Shown one piece after another: positions 37,585-46,864 of a stretch of 64,000 bases of DNA. Where the stretch lies: NCBI RefSeq assembly GCF_008180155.1, contig NZ_VSZS01000060.1, positions 62,001 through 126,000 on the forward strand, given 5' to 3'. The DNA comes from Neoaquamicrobium microcysteis. GTDB lineage: Bacteria; Pseudomonadota; Alphaproteobacteria; Rhizobiales; Rhizobiaceae. A program made the position numbers and the translations under genes. Below the pieces are notes generated by a model. It was not told where the DNA came from and ran no database searches. It worked only from the letters and a program-made list of their open reading frames with translations. How positions within the stretch are numbered: the first letter of the stretch is position 1; each line of letters opens with the position of its first letter.

Positions 37585-38571
37585 ATGACGATCTCTCGCG
37601 AAACCGTCATCAACCTCGCTCTGGCGCTGCTGCTGCTCGCGATCCCTTATGCCGCGATCCAGCTCGGCAATCCGTTCTACGTCACGCTCGCCACCCGCAT
37701 GGCCATCCTCGGCCTCGCCGCGGTCGGGCTCAACATCGCGCTGGGGCTGGGTGGGCTTGTGTCGTTCGGCCATGCAGCCTTCTTCGGCGTCGGCGGCTAC
37801 GTCGCTGGTATCCTCGCCAGCCACGCCATGTCTATGCAGCCATTCAATTTCGGCTTGTTCACGCTGTCGGGCAGCAACCAGATGCCGGTCATCTGGTTGG
37901 TCGCGCTCGTTGCAGGCGGCCTGCTCGCCGCCGCCATCGGCGCGATCTCGCTGCGCACGTCCGGCGTCTACTTCATCATGATAACGCTCGCCTTCGCGCA
38001 GATGACCTACTACTTCGCCATCTCGTGGCCAGCCTATGGTGGCGAGGACGGGCTTTCGATCCTCATCCGCAACCAGTTTCCCGGCGTTAACACCATGGTG
38101 CCGCTCAACTACTTCCTCATCTGCTACGCGGTGCTCATCGCGGCGATCCTCGTCTCGATGCTGATCCGCGATTCGCGCTTCGGCGCGGCTCTGCAGGCCT
38201 CACGCCAGAACGAGGTCCGCGTCGCATCGGTCGGCATCGCGCCGTTCCGCATCCGGCTTGCCGCCTTCGTCATCTCGGGCATGATGACCGCGCTCGCAGG
38301 CGCGCTCTACGCAGACCTCAACCGCTTCGTCAGCCCGTCGATGCTGTCGTGGCATATGTCGGGCGAGTTCATCGTGCTCATCATCCTGGGCGGCGTCGGC
38401 CGTCTCTACGGGCCGGTCGCGGGCGCGATGCTGTTCGTCATGTTCGAGTTTCTGCTCGGCGGCATGACCGAGCGCTGGCAGTTCTTCCTCGGTCTCGTGC
38501 TGTTGGGCGTGGTGCTGTTTGCGCGCGGCGGCCTCATCGGGCTTCTGGCCGGGAGGGCGCGTCATGGTTGA
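37585..38571 (+). CDS. Liv-type ABC permease (LivM family)
   Basis: Second inner-membrane permease, 328 residues. The LivM signature is AAVGLNIALGLGGLVSFGHA (near residues 45-65). The ATPase-docking loop is LQASRQNEVRVASVGIAPFR, and LGGVGRLYGPVAGAMLFVM comes near the end. The start ATG 37585 is 4 bp after the LivH stop. Its 3' end overlaps the first ATPase gene by 8 bp. It forms the translocation pore with the LivH-type subunit. Confidence 0.92.
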   Translation: MTISRETVINLALALLLLAIPYAAIQLGNPFYVTLATRMAILGLAAVGLNIALGLGGLVSFGHAAFFGVGGYVAGILASHAMSMQPFNFGLFTLSGSNQMPVIWLVALVAGGLLAAAIGAISLRTSGVYFIMITLAFAQMTYYFAISWPAYGGEDGLSILIRNQFPGVNTMVPLNYFLICYAVLIAAILVSMLIRDSRFGAALQASRQNEVRVASVGIAPFRIRLAAFVISGMMTALAGALYADLNRFVSPSMLSWHMSGEFIVLIILGGVGRLYGPVAGAMLFVMFEFLLGGMTERWQFFLGLVLLGVVLFARGGLIGLLAGRARHG

Positions 38572-39324
38572 GTCGAGCGGGCCTGACGCGGTCCTGTCCA
38601 TCCGCGACCTGTGCAAGAGCTTCGGCGCGCTCAAGGCGACCGACCACGTCTCGCTCGACCTGCGCGACGGCGAAATCCACGCCCTGATCGGCCCCAACGG
38701 CGCGGGCAAGTCCACGCTCATCCACCAGATCGCCGGCACGCTCCGGCCCGATGCCGGCGAGATCGACTTCCTCGGCCAGCCGGTCGGCCATCTGGGGGTG
38801 GCGGAGCGCGCGCGGCTGGGTCTGGGTCGCTCGTTCCAGGTCTCCTCGCTCGCGCCCGAGTTTTCGGCGCTGCGCAATGTGATGCTTGCGGTGCAGTCGC
38901 GGCAGGGCTCGTCCTTCCGCTTTTTCAGGCCCGTGATGCGCGACGCCTCGCTTGTCGATCCCGCAATGGCAGCACTCGAGCGCGTGGGGCTGAAGGACCG
39001 CGCCCGCATCCCGGCAGCCGAGCTCTCCCACGGCGAGCGCCGCCAACTCGAGATCGCGATAGCTCTCGCATTGGGCTCGCGCGCCTTCCTGCTCGACGAG
39101 CCGATGGCCGGCATGGGGCCTGAAGGCTCGCGCCAGCTCACCGGCTTCCTCGACCGTCTTCGCGGCGAAGCGCCCATCCTGCTGATCGAGCACGACATGG
39201 ATGCCGTCTTCGCGCTGGCCGACCGCGTCTCGGTCCTGGTCTACGGCCGCGTCATCGCGTCCGGCAGCGTCGACGAGATCCGCAACGACGCGGAAGTCCG
39301 CCGCGCCTATCTGGGAGACCCGGC

Positions 39325-39328
<4 letters not shown>
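38564..39328 (+). CDS. Liv-type ABC ATP-binding protein (LivG family)
   Basis: ATPase of 254 residues: Walker A GPNGAGKST (near residue 45), signature LSHGERRQLEIAIAL, Walker B AFLLDEPMAGMGPEGS and switch His in LLIEHDMDAVFAL. The short C-terminal ending (VRRAYLGDP) is typical of LivG. The start is ATG 38564 inside the last codons of the LivM-type gene; the upstream open frame is a shadow. With the LivF-type protein it powers the importer. Confidence 0.93.
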
Positions 39329-40011
<683 letters not shown>

Positions 40012-40061
40012 CGCCGCAACGAAGAGCGGGGCGGCAGGCCCCGCCATCGGAGGATTCCCGC

Positions 40062-40472
40062 ATGACCGAAACCGCACCCCCCCACGAAATCCTTCACCCG
40101 GCAGGCTGGAAGAAGGCGTCCGGCTACGCCAACGGCGTCGCTTCCGAAGGTCGCACCGTATGGGTCGGCGGCCAGATTGGCTGGAACGGGCAGCAGGTCT
40201 TCGAGGCCAGCGACCTTGCCGGACAGACGCGGCAGGCGCTGGAAAACATCGTCGCCGTTCTCGCCGAGGCCGGCGGCCGGCCCGAGCATGTCGTGCGGCT
40301 GACGTGGTACGTGGTCGACAAGCGCGACTACCTCGCCAACCTCAAGGGCATCGGCGAAGCCTATCGCGCGGTCATGGGCCGACATTTTCCGGCCATGACG
40401 ATGGTCCAGGTCGTCGCCCTCATCGAGGATGAGGCCAAGGTCGAGATCGAGGCGACGGCGGTCCTGCCATAG
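40062..40472 (+). CDS. RidA/YjgF family protein
   Basis: Chorismate-mutase-like trimeric fold, 136 residues: KASGYANGVASEGRTVWVGG, then GQTRQALENIVAVLAEAGG and MVQVVALIEDEAKVEIEATA. RidA enzymes hydrolyse reactive enamines and imines and release ammonia. Others in the family act in meta-cleavage and purine routes. TCGGAGGATTCCCGC gives a strong ribosome site for ATG 40062. The gene is the last of the Liv-type operon next to the 2-aminobenzoyl-CoA genes, so it may remove the amino group from the enamine formed after dearomatisation. That role is an inference. Confidence 0.9.
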   Translation: MTETAPPHEILHPAGWKKASGYANGVASEGRTVWVGGQIGWNGQQVFEASDLAGQTRQALENIVAVLAEAGGRPEHVVRLTWYVVDKRDYLANLKGIGEAYRAVMGRHFPAMTMVQVVALIEDEAKVEIEATAVLP

Positions 40473-40499
40473 GCTCATAGCCATGTGCGGCTACGTTGC

Positions 40500-40515
40500 G
40501 TAAGCAATTGCTTAC
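40500..40515. promoter_or_regulatory. 16-bp perfect palindrome upstream of gnd
   Basis: GTAAGCAATTGCTTAC is a perfect palindrome 28 bp after the RidA stop and 118 bp before gnd. The next bases (AATATAATTG) are AT-rich, like a promoter. Size and symmetry fit an operator for a dimeric regulator (LacI or GntR type). The half-site TAAGCAATT also occurs in the smoE promoter at 17680. The regulator is not identified. Confidence 0.55.
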
Positions 40516-40633
40516 AATATAATTGTGCACTGCATCCGGCATGGCTGCCATGCGGCTGCCCCGGTTGACTGCTGAAACCTTGGGCGTCCATCATTGAGCC
40601 TGACGCCTCTCCATCCATCAACGGGAAAGTCTC

Positions 40634-42055
40634 ATGTCCAAAGCGGAAATCGGTCTCATCGGCCTCGGGGTCATGGGCTCCAACCTCGCGCTCAACATCG
40701 CCGAAAAGGGCTATCCGATCGCGGTCTACAACCGCACTTCCTCGCGCACCGGGGCGTTCTTCGAGAATGCGGGTGACCTGCGCGAGAACATCGTTCCCTG
40801 CGCCACACTCGAAGAGCTGGTCGCCCAGATCAAGCCGCCGCGACCCATCATCCTTATGGTGCAGGCCGGCAAGGCGGTGGACGAGCAGATCGAGGTGCTG
40901 CGCGACCTGCTGCAAAAGGACGACATCATCATCGACGCGGGCAACGCCAATTTCCGCGACACCATTCGCCGCTTCGAGGAGCTTGAAGGCTCGGGCCTCA
41001 CCTTCATCGGCATGGGCGTTTCGGGTGGCGAGGAGGGCGCGCGCCACGGCCCGTCCATCATGGTCGGCGGCAAGGAAGATGCCTACAAGCGCGTCGAGAA
41101 GGTGCTGACGGCGATCGCCGCGCGCTTCGAGGACGAGCCCTGCTGCGCCTGGCTTGGCGAGGGCGGCGCCGGCCACTTCGTCAAGACCATCCACAACGGC
41201 ATCGAATATGCCGACATGCAGATGATCGCCGAGATTTATGGCATCCTGCGCGACGGCTTCGGCATGAAGGCCGGCGAGATCGGCGCGATCTTCAAGCGCT
41301 GGAACGAAGGCCGTCTCAACTCATACCTCGTCGAGATCACGGCGGCGGTACTGGAGGCGAATGATCCGCAGACCGGCAAGGCGATGGTCGATATGATCCT
41401 CGACCGCGCCGGCCAGAAGGGTACCGGGCGCTGGTCGGCCATCGAGGCGCAGATGATGGGCGTGCCGGCCACCGCCATCGAAGCGGCCGTCGCCGCACGC
41501 AGCCTGTCGGCCGAGAAAAGCCTGCGCGAGGCCGCTTCCGAAGCCTATGGCGAACCCGCGCCTGCCGGCGGCACGCCCGACGCCGCGTTCATCGACGATC
41601 TCGAACTGGCGCTTTTCGCCGGCAAGATCGCGGCCTACGCGCAGGGCTTCGCGGTGATGGCCGAGGCGTCTTCCGAGTTCAAGTGGAACCTGCCGATGCC
41701 CACCATCGCGCGCATCTGGCGCGCCGGCTGCATCATCCGCTCGCAGTTCCTCGGCACGCTGGCCCAGTCCTTCGAGGCTGATGCCGGTGCGGAGAACCTG
41801 CTGCTCATCGGCGATTTCGTGGCTATGATGAAGGAGGCGAACCCCTCGCTGCGCCGTATCGTCTCCCATGCAGCACTGGCGGGCCTGCCCGTGCCGGCGC
41901 TTTCGGCCGCGCTCGGCTATTTCGACGCCTTCCGGCAGGCCCGTGGCACCGCCAACCTCATCCAGGCCCAGCGCGACTTCTTCGGCGCACACGGCTTCGA
42001 GCGCATCGACGCGGAGGGTGAGCACCACGGCCCATGGGGTGGCAAGGCCGGATAA
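40634..42055 (+). CDS. gnd: 6-Phosphogluconate dehydrogenase (decarboxylating)
   Basis: Oxidises 6-phosphogluconate to ribulose 5-phosphate and CO2, making NADPH, 473 residues. The N-terminal Rossmann motif is IGLIGLGVMGSNLALNIAEK with NRT for NADP (residues about 5-38). The substrate signature is GMGVSGGEEGARHGPSIM near residues 126-143. The catalytic Lys/Asn are in AGHFVKTIHNGIEYADMQM (about 180-198). Full family length. It stands alone behind a palindrome-bearing leader and ends convergently to the LacI gene. Its product is interconverted with xylulose 5-phosphate by the Rpe encoded at 54835. Confidence 0.96.
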   Translation: MSKAEIGLIGLGVMGSNLALNIAEKGYPIAVYNRTSSRTGAFFENAGDLRENIVPCATLEELVAQIKPPRPIILMVQAGKAVDEQIEVLRDLLQKDDIIIDAGNANFRDTIRRFEELEGSGLTFIGMGVSGGEEGARHGPSIMVGGKEDAYKRVEKVLTAIAARFEDEPCCAWLGEGGAGHFVKTIHNGIEYADMQMIAEIYGILRDGFGMKAGEIGAIFKRWNEGRLNSYLVEITAAVLEANDPQTGKAMVDMILDRAGQKGTGRWSAIEAQMMGVPATAIEAAVAARSLSAEKSLREAASEAYGEPAPAGGTPDAAFIDDLELALFAGKIAAYAQGFAVMAEASSEFKWNLPMPTIARIWRAGCIIRSQFLGTLAQSFEADAGAENLLLIGDFVAMMKEANPSLRRIVSHAALAGLPVPALSAALGYFDAFRQARGTANLIQAQRDFFGAHGFERIDAEGEHHGPWGGKAG

Positions 42056-42146
42056 GTCTCGGCCGCCGCCCTCTCCTTCCCTTCGGGACACCCGCCCTGC
42101 TTCGCAGAGAGAAGGAGCCAGGGTTGTGTGCGGCCGCGACGCAGGA

Positions 42147-42203
42147 TCTTCCCCCGTTAACGGGGGAAGGGGACCACGCGAAGCGTGGTGAAGGGGGTGT
42201 CGG
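42147..42203. repeat. Composite palindromic repeat, family A copy 2
   Basis: Second copy of the right half of the 36464-36594 element. It contains a 22-bp perfect palindrome (42148-42169, centred on GTTAAC) followed by GGGGACCACGC-GAA-GCGTGGTG and AAGGGGG. Relative to copy 1, the stems change in pairs: CCATGC/GCATGG becomes CCACGC/GCGTGG, and CCTCCCC/GGGGAGG becomes CTTCCCC/GGGGAAG. It lies between the convergent gnd and lacI-type genes. A weaker inverted repeat (CTCCTTC ... GAAGGAG, about 42072-42117) is just upstream. Confidence 0.8.
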
Positions 42204-42242
42204 CACGGGATGTTCCGCGTAACGTGAAGCGCGCTAGCGAAC

Positions 42243-43295
42243 CTACCCCCTCGCCGGCCCTTCGACAGCACCCGGCAGTGCCAGTGTCTGGAGCCCCCGC
42301 GCATCGGCCCCGCCGATGGACGCGATCACCGCGCGCGCCAGCTCGCGGCCAGCAAGGCGGAAATCCTCGTTCACCACGATCAGGTCGCGGCGCACCATTT
42401 GCACCAGCTTGCTCGACTGCTTGGTGACGACATCGACATCCCGGCCCAGTACCAGCCCTGCATCCTCGATCGCTGCCGCCAGCGCGAACGCACCGGTGCC
42501 GCTGGAGCATACGAGCCCGTCGGGGCGCGAGCCCTCGCGCAGCAGGCTCAGCGCGCGTTCGCGGATCCGCTCGACCGGCTGGTCGATCCACGTGTCGCCC
42601 AGAGATGCCTCGCTGGCACCCGTCTCTGCCAGTCCGCCGGCAAACCCGTCGCGCGTGTGCTGGTGGTAGGTGTAGCCCGGCGGCGGGGCCAGCAGCGCCA
42701 GCCGCCTTCGGCCGCGCGCCGCGAGCGTCTTCACCGCCTCCAGCGCGAATGCGTGATTGTCGAAATCATGCCAGGGATGCTCGACCCCCATATGCGTGCG
42801 GCCATGCGTGGCGAAGGGAAAGCCGTGCTCGCTCATATAGCGCACGCGCGCGTCGTTCGGCTCGGTCTGCGATATGATGATCCCGTCGGCCGAGTGCGTC
42901 TCCACCACATAGCGCACCGGGTCCATCGGGTCGTTGCGGCTCGAATAGGGCGTCAGGATCAGGTGGTAGGGCGAGTTGGCCAGTTCTGCCGACACGCCGT
43001 AGATGATGTCGGAGATGAAGCCCATAAGCTGTTCGTCGGTGTTCAGCACCAGCGAGATCACGTTGGTCTTGCCCGTGCGCAGGCGAACGCCGGCCCGGTT
43101 GGGCCGATAGCCAACCTGCCGGGCCACCAGTTGCACGCGCTTCTTGGTCTCCACGCCGATATCAGGCGCATCCTTCAGCGCCCGCGACACGGTGGTCACG
43201 CCCAGCCCCGTCATGAAGGCGATCGTCTTCAGCGTCGGCCGCCCGGCTTCCGCCGTACCGCCTCTGTCGATCTCGCTGCTGTCTTCCATTGCCAT
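42243..43295 (-). CDS. LacI family transcriptional regulator
   Basis: Repressor-type regulator of 350 residues from the preferred start. The N-terminal LacI helix-turn-helix and hinge are TLKTIAFMTGLGVTTVSRAL and VARQVGYRPNRAGVRLRTGK (residues about 21-80). The C-terminal periplasmic-binding-like sugar domain includes NVISLVLNTDEQLMGFISD and DGIIISQTEPND. ATG 43295 is favoured because AAGGGATGG precedes it; ATG 43319 and 43289 are alternatives. It is transcribed away from the sugar ABC operon. The shared 400-bp region carries two identical palindromes CTGTAACGTTACAG, with the central CG usual for LacI operators. Confidence 0.9.
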   Translation of the reverse strand: MAMEDSSEIDRGGTAEAGRPTLKTIAFMTGLGVTTVSRALKDAPDIGVETKKRVQLVARQVGYRPNRAGVRLRTGKTNVISLVLNTDEQLMGFISDIIYGVSAELANSPYHLILTPYSSRNDPMDPVRYVVETHSADGIIISQTEPNDARVRYMSEHGFPFATHGRTHMGVEHPWHDFDNHAFALEAVKTLAARGRRRLALLAPPPGYTYHQHTRDGFAGGLAETGASEASLGDTWIDQPVERIRERALSLLREGSRPDGLVCSSGTGAFALAAAIEDAGLVLGRDVDVVTKQSSKLVQMVRRDLIVVNEDFRLAGRELARAVIASIGGADARGLQTLALPGAVEGPARG

Positions 43296-43368
43296 CTTTG
43301 CCCATCCCTTGCGGCGCATGGCTTACTTCATGCGCGACAGAGACGCCAGTGCGGCGGTTCGTGTCCAA

Positions 43369-43384
43369 ACTGTAACGTTACAGT
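43369..43384. promoter_or_regulatory. LacI-type operator O1
   Basis: ACTGTAACGTTACAGT is a perfect 16-bp palindrome 74 bp upstream of the LacI-family start on the minus strand. The inner 14 bp are identical to the operator at 43667. The central CG and position suggest autoregulation of the repressor gene and, by looping, control of the ABC operon. Confidence 0.75.
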
Positions 43385-43666
43385 GATGATATTCGATTGA
43401 ACAGGCAGGGCGGTCATTTTCATCTGCATATCGCCTGTCGAGCGACGCCGCGGCAGGCTTCGCGGACGCAAGTGATGCGGCGCACCATGCCGGTGAATCA
43501 GGCACTTAACGGCAAAAAAGCTCCGCAATCGCTGCAATGCAGCAATCGTGACTCGTGGTTTCTCACGGCATTCGATTCCCAGGGCTTTTATTCGGGCTGC
43601 GAAAAAAATCGCCTCGCTGGTCCGATTCACCGTTGCGCTCCCTTTCCGATTGCCCTAGCCTTCCAC

Positions 43667-43680
43667 CTGTAACGTTACAG
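43667..43680. promoter_or_regulatory. LacI-type operator O2
   Basis: CTGTAACGTTACAG is a perfect 14-bp palindrome ending 14 bp before the ATG of the binding-protein gene and directly abutting its ribosome site (AGGGAGGAA). Repressor bound here would block transcription start or early elongation. It is 297 bp centre-to-centre from the identical copy O1. Confidence 0.78.
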
Positions 43681-43694
43681 TTTCAGGGAGGAAT

Positions 43695-44936
43695 ATGATG
43701 CGTTATAGGCTCCTCACGGCCGCTCTCGGTGCGACGGCCGCACTCACAATCTCCGGACCATCACAGGCCACGGATCTCGAAGTCACACATTGGTGGACCT
43801 CCGGCGGCGAAGCGGCTGCGGTCGCCGAATTTGCCAAGGCGTTCGACGCCACGGGTCACAAATGGATCGACGGCGCCATCGCCGGCTCCGGCGGCACGGC
43901 CCGCCCGATCATGATCAGCCGGATCACCGGCGGCGACCCGATGGGCGCCACCCAGTTCAACCACGGACGCCAGGCGGAAGAGCTTGTCGAGGCAGGTCTC
44001 ATGCGCGACCTCACCGACATCGCGGAAGCCAATAACTGGAAAGAGGTGGTTCATCCCGCCTCGCTGCTCGATTCCTGCACGCTCGACGGCAAGATTTACT
44101 GCGTCCCCGTGAACATCCATTCCCAGCAGTGGCTGTGGCTGTCACACAAGGCGTTCGAGGATGCCGGTGTACCGGTGCCCACCAACTGGGACGAATTCGT
44201 CGCCGCTGCGCCCAAGCTCGAGGAAGCCGGCAAGATTCCGCTGGCGATGGGCCAGCAGCCTTGGCAGACGTCGCTGGCCTTCCAGGTTCTCGTTGTCGCC
44301 CTCGCCGGCCAGGACGCCTACAACAAGATCTACGGCGACAAGGACGCAGAGGTCGCCGCCAGTCCCGAGCTTGCTAAGGTCTTCGAAGCGGCAGACCAGG
44401 CGCGCTCCATGGCAGCGAAGTCCAACGTGCAGGATTGGAACCAGGCTACGAACATGGTCATCACCGGCCAGGCCGGCGGGCAGATCATGGGCGATTGGGC
44501 GCAGGGCGAATTCCAGGTCGCGGGACAGGTCGCCGGCGAGGATTATTCCTGTCTGCCCGGCCTCGGCGTGAACGAGGTCATCCAGACGGGCGGCGACGCG
44601 TTCTACTTCCCCGTCCTTGCCGACGAGGAAAAGAGCGCTGCTCAGGCGGACCTCGCTGCTCTGATGCTTTCTCCGGAAGTGCAGGTCGCCTTCAATCTCA
44701 AGAAGGGCTCACTGCCCGTCCGCGGCGACGTCGATCTCGACGCTGCGAATGACTGCATGAAGAAGGGTCTCGACATCCTGGCCAAGGGCAACATCATCCA
44801 GTCGCCCGACCAACTCATGTCGGCGGATTCGCTCACCCGGGTGAACGACCTGTTCGTCGAGTTCTTCAACAACACGAGCATTACGGCCGAAGACGCTCAG
44901 AAGCGGTTTGTCGACATCGTCGCCAGCGCGGACTGA
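43695..44936 (+). CDS. Sugar ABC transporter substrate-binding protein
   Basis: Periplasmic binding protein of family 1, 413 residues. The signal peptide MMRYRLLTAALGATAALTIS leads to cleavage after SQA near residue 26, before TDLEVTHWWTSGGEAAAVAE. The HWWTSGGE opening is characteristic of glucose/mannose-type and oligosaccharide-binding proteins in rhizobia. AGGGAGGAATATG places the ribosome site; a second ATG follows at 43698. It is the first gene of the operon and sits right behind operator O2. A stem-loop follows. Associated beta-xylosidase and isomerase genes suggest a plant-derived oligosaccharide or rare sugar as ligand, not proven. Confidence 0.93.
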   Translation: MMRYRLLTAALGATAALTISGPSQATDLEVTHWWTSGGEAAAVAEFAKAFDATGHKWIDGAIAGSGGTARPIMISRITGGDPMGATQFNHGRQAEELVEAGLMRDLTDIAEANNWKEVVHPASLLDSCTLDGKIYCVPVNIHSQQWLWLSHKAFEDAGVPVPTNWDEFVAAAPKLEEAGKIPLAMGQQPWQTSLAFQVLVVALAGQDAYNKIYGDKDAEVAASPELAKVFEAADQARSMAAKSNVQDWNQATNMVITGQAGGQIMGDWAQGEFQVAGQVAGEDYSCLPGLGVNEVIQTGGDAFYFPVLADEEKSAAQADLAALMLSPEVQVAFNLKKGSLPVRGDVDLDAANDCMKKGLDILAKGNIIQSPDQLMSADSLTRVNDLFVEFFNNTSITAEDAQKRFVDIVASAD

Positions 44937-44952
44937 TATCGCTCTCCGTGTG

Positions 44953-44977
44953 CCCCGCCTTCCACTGGAAGGCGGGG
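44953..44977 (+). terminator. Stem-loop after sugar-binding protein gene
   Basis: Perfect 11-bp stem, CCCCGCCTTCC (44953-44963) with GGAAGGCGGGG (44967-44977) and a 3-nt loop, followed by TGCCGGCTCTTT. It lies between binding protein and first permease, the same position as the hairpins after the TAXI and smoE genes. Confidence 0.68.
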
Positions 44978-45016
44978 TGCCGGCTCTTTGACTTTCCCGC
45001 GATGGAGTGAACCGGC

Positions 45017-45910
45017 ATGGAAGAGGCTCGCCGCCCCAACCAGCTGTTCAGGAACCTGAACGCAAAGTTCGCCGCCATACCGATGGTGCTCACCGCCCTG
45101 GTGGTCTTCGTCGGCGGCACGATCTGGACGATCGTCTATTCCTTCACCGACTCGAGGCTTCTGCCGCGGGAAAACTTCGTGGGGCTCGCGCAGTACGAGC
45201 GGCTGTGGAGTTCGAGCAAGTGGCTGATTTCGATCCAGAACCTGTTCATCTACGGCGTCTGCCTGCTGATCTTCTCGCTGGTCATCGGCTTCATCCTGGC
45301 GGCGCTCCTTGATCAGAAGATCCGTTTCGAAAACACCTTCCGCACCATCTTCCTCTACCCGTTCGCATTGTCTTTCATTGTAACCGGCCTCGTCTGGCAG
45401 TGGATACTCAACCCGCAATTCGGCATCGAGGGCGTGGTGCGCTCATGGGGCTGGACGAGTTTCTCCTTCGATCCGCTCTACAATGCCGACATCGTCATCT
45501 ACGGCATCCTCATTGCCGCCGTGTGGCAGAGCACCGGCCTGATCATGTGCCTCATGCTGGCCGGCCTGCGCGGCATTGACGAGGACATCTGGAAGGCCGC
45601 GCGCGTCGACGGCATCCCGATGTGGAAGACCTATCTCTTTATCGTCATTCCGATGATGCGGCCCGTCTTCATCACGACGCTGGTCATCATCGCTTCCGGC
45701 ATCGTGCGTGTTTACGACCTTGTCGTGGCCCAGACGGGCGGCGGCCCGGGCATCGCGTCGGAAGTGCCGGCCAAATACGTCTACGACGCGATGTTCCTGT
45801 CGCAGAATCTGGGCCAGGGCTTCGCCGGCTCCACGATGATGCTGCTGTCGGTCCTCATCGTGCTCATCCCGTGGGCTTATCTCGAATTCGGAGGCAAGAA
45901 GCGTGGCTGA
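45017..45910 (+). CDS. Sugar ABC transporter permease (MalF/UgpA type)
   Basis: Inner-membrane permease of 297 residues, six helices. The EAA loop is GIDEDIWKAARVDGIPMWKT (near residues 185-205), and the C-terminal helix is MMLLSVLIVLIPWAYLEF. The extended N-terminus MEEARRPNQLFRNLNAKFAA is cytoplasmic. ATG 45017 has GGAG upstream (GATGGAGTGAACC). Its last 8 bp overlap the next permease gene. Confidence 0.93.
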   Translation: MEEARRPNQLFRNLNAKFAAIPMVLTALVVFVGGTIWTIVYSFTDSRLLPRENFVGLAQYERLWSSSKWLISIQNLFIYGVCLLIFSLVIGFILAALLDQKIRFENTFRTIFLYPFALSFIVTGLVWQWILNPQFGIEGVVRSWGWTSFSFDPLYNADIVIYGILIAAVWQSTGLIMCLMLAGLRGIDEDIWKAARVDGIPMWKTYLFIVIPMMRPVFITTLVIIASGIVRVYDLVVAQTGGGPGIASEVPAKYVYDAMFLSQNLGQGFAGSTMMLLSVLIVLIPWAYLEFGGKKRG

Positions 45911-46841
45911 GCTGACCCTGAATTACGCGCAAGGCGACGCCGCCACCCGTGCCGACGCTCTCGCCGGCCCGGCCGGGCCCAAGCCCCGGCGTGCCTTGTC
46001 GCGCCGCAACATCTTCATCTATGGCACGCTCATCGTCGTCTCGATGTACTACCTCTTGCCTCTCTACGTGATGATCGTCACGTCGCTCAAGGGCATGCCC
46101 GAGATCCGCATGGGCAACATTTTCTCCCCGCCGGTCGAGATCACGTTCGAGCCCTGGGTCAAGGCCTGGGCACAGGCGTGCACTGGCCTCAACTGCGAGG
46201 GGCTTTCGCGCGGCTTCTGGAATTCGGTGCGCATCACGGTGCCGTCCGTCGTCCTGTCCATCGCGATCGCCTCGATCAACGGCTACGCCCTTGCCAACTG
46301 GCGCTTCAAGGGCGCCGACATCTTCTTCACCATCCTCATCTTCGGCGCCTTCATTCCCTATCAGGTGATGCTCTACCCGATCGTCATCCTGCTGCGCGAA
46401 ATGGGCCTGTATGGCGGCCTCTACGGCCTCATCCTGGTTCACTCCATCTTCGGCATGCCGATCCTGACGCTGCTGTTCCGCAACTACTTCACCTCGCTGC
46501 CCGAAGAGCTGTTCAAGGCGGCGCGCGTCGATGGCGCGGGTTTCTGGGGCATCTACTTCAAGATCATGCTGCCGATGTCGCTGCCCATTTTCGTGGTGGC
46601 CATCATCCTGCAGGTCACCGGCATCTGGAACGACTTCCTGTTTGGCGTCGTCTACACGCGGCCCGACTACTACCCGATGACGGTTCAGCTCAACAACATC
46701 GTCAATTCGGTGCAGGGGGTGAAGGAATACAACGTCAACATGGCCGCCACCCTGCTCACCGGTCTGGTGCCGCTGGTCGTCTATTTCGTTTCCGGCAAGC
46801 TGTTCGTTCGCGGCATCGCGGCCGGCGCGGTCAAGGGTTGA
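45903..46841 (+). CDS. Sugar ABC transporter permease (MalG type)
   Basis: Second permease, 312 residues. About 40 soluble residues precede the first helix ([20 protein letters not shown]). The EAA loop is [20 protein letters not shown]. The start is GTG 45903 within the end of the preceding gene; the next ATG is inside the first helix region, too late. A cysteine pair (CTGLNCEG, near residues 92-99) lies in a periplasmic loop, unusual for this family and perhaps a disulfide. The ATPase gene follows after 23 bp. Confidence 0.92.
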   Translation: MAELTLNYAQGDAATRADALAGPAGPKPRRALSRRNIFIYGTLIVVSMYYLLPLYVMIVTSLKGMPEIRMGNIFSPPVEITFEPWVKAWAQACTGLNCEGLSRGFWNSVRITVPSVVLSIAIASINGYALANWRFKGADIFFTILIFGAFIPYQVMLYPIVILLREMGLYGGLYGLILVHSIFGMPILTLLFRNYFTSLPEELFKAARVDGAGFWGIYFKIMLPMSLPIFVVAIILQVTGIWNDFLFGVVYTRPDYYPMTVQLNNIVNSVQGVKEYNVNMAATLLTGLVPLVVYFVSGKLFVRGIAAGAVKG

Positions 46842-46864
46842 AGAATATGGCTGTGGGAGGAAGC

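Larger units (their letters stand above)
43296..43694. promoter_or_regulatory. Divergent regulatory region between LacI gene and sugar ABC operon
   Basis: About 400 bp with no credible gene. A 91-codon frame at 43397-43672 has no ribosome site or family character. It holds the two LacI-type operators described separately, near each end. On the plus side, TTGCGC near 43633 and CTAGCC near 43656 could be a weak promoter whose start would fall in the second operator. The centre (43400-43640) contains A-runs (43513-43519, 43602-43608) that could aid bending or looping. Confidence 0.6.

Noticed and set aside
43397-43672. 91-codon frame between the LacI gene and the ABC operon
   Set aside because: No ribosome site, mixed codon use, and it covers a regulatory region ending at the second operator.
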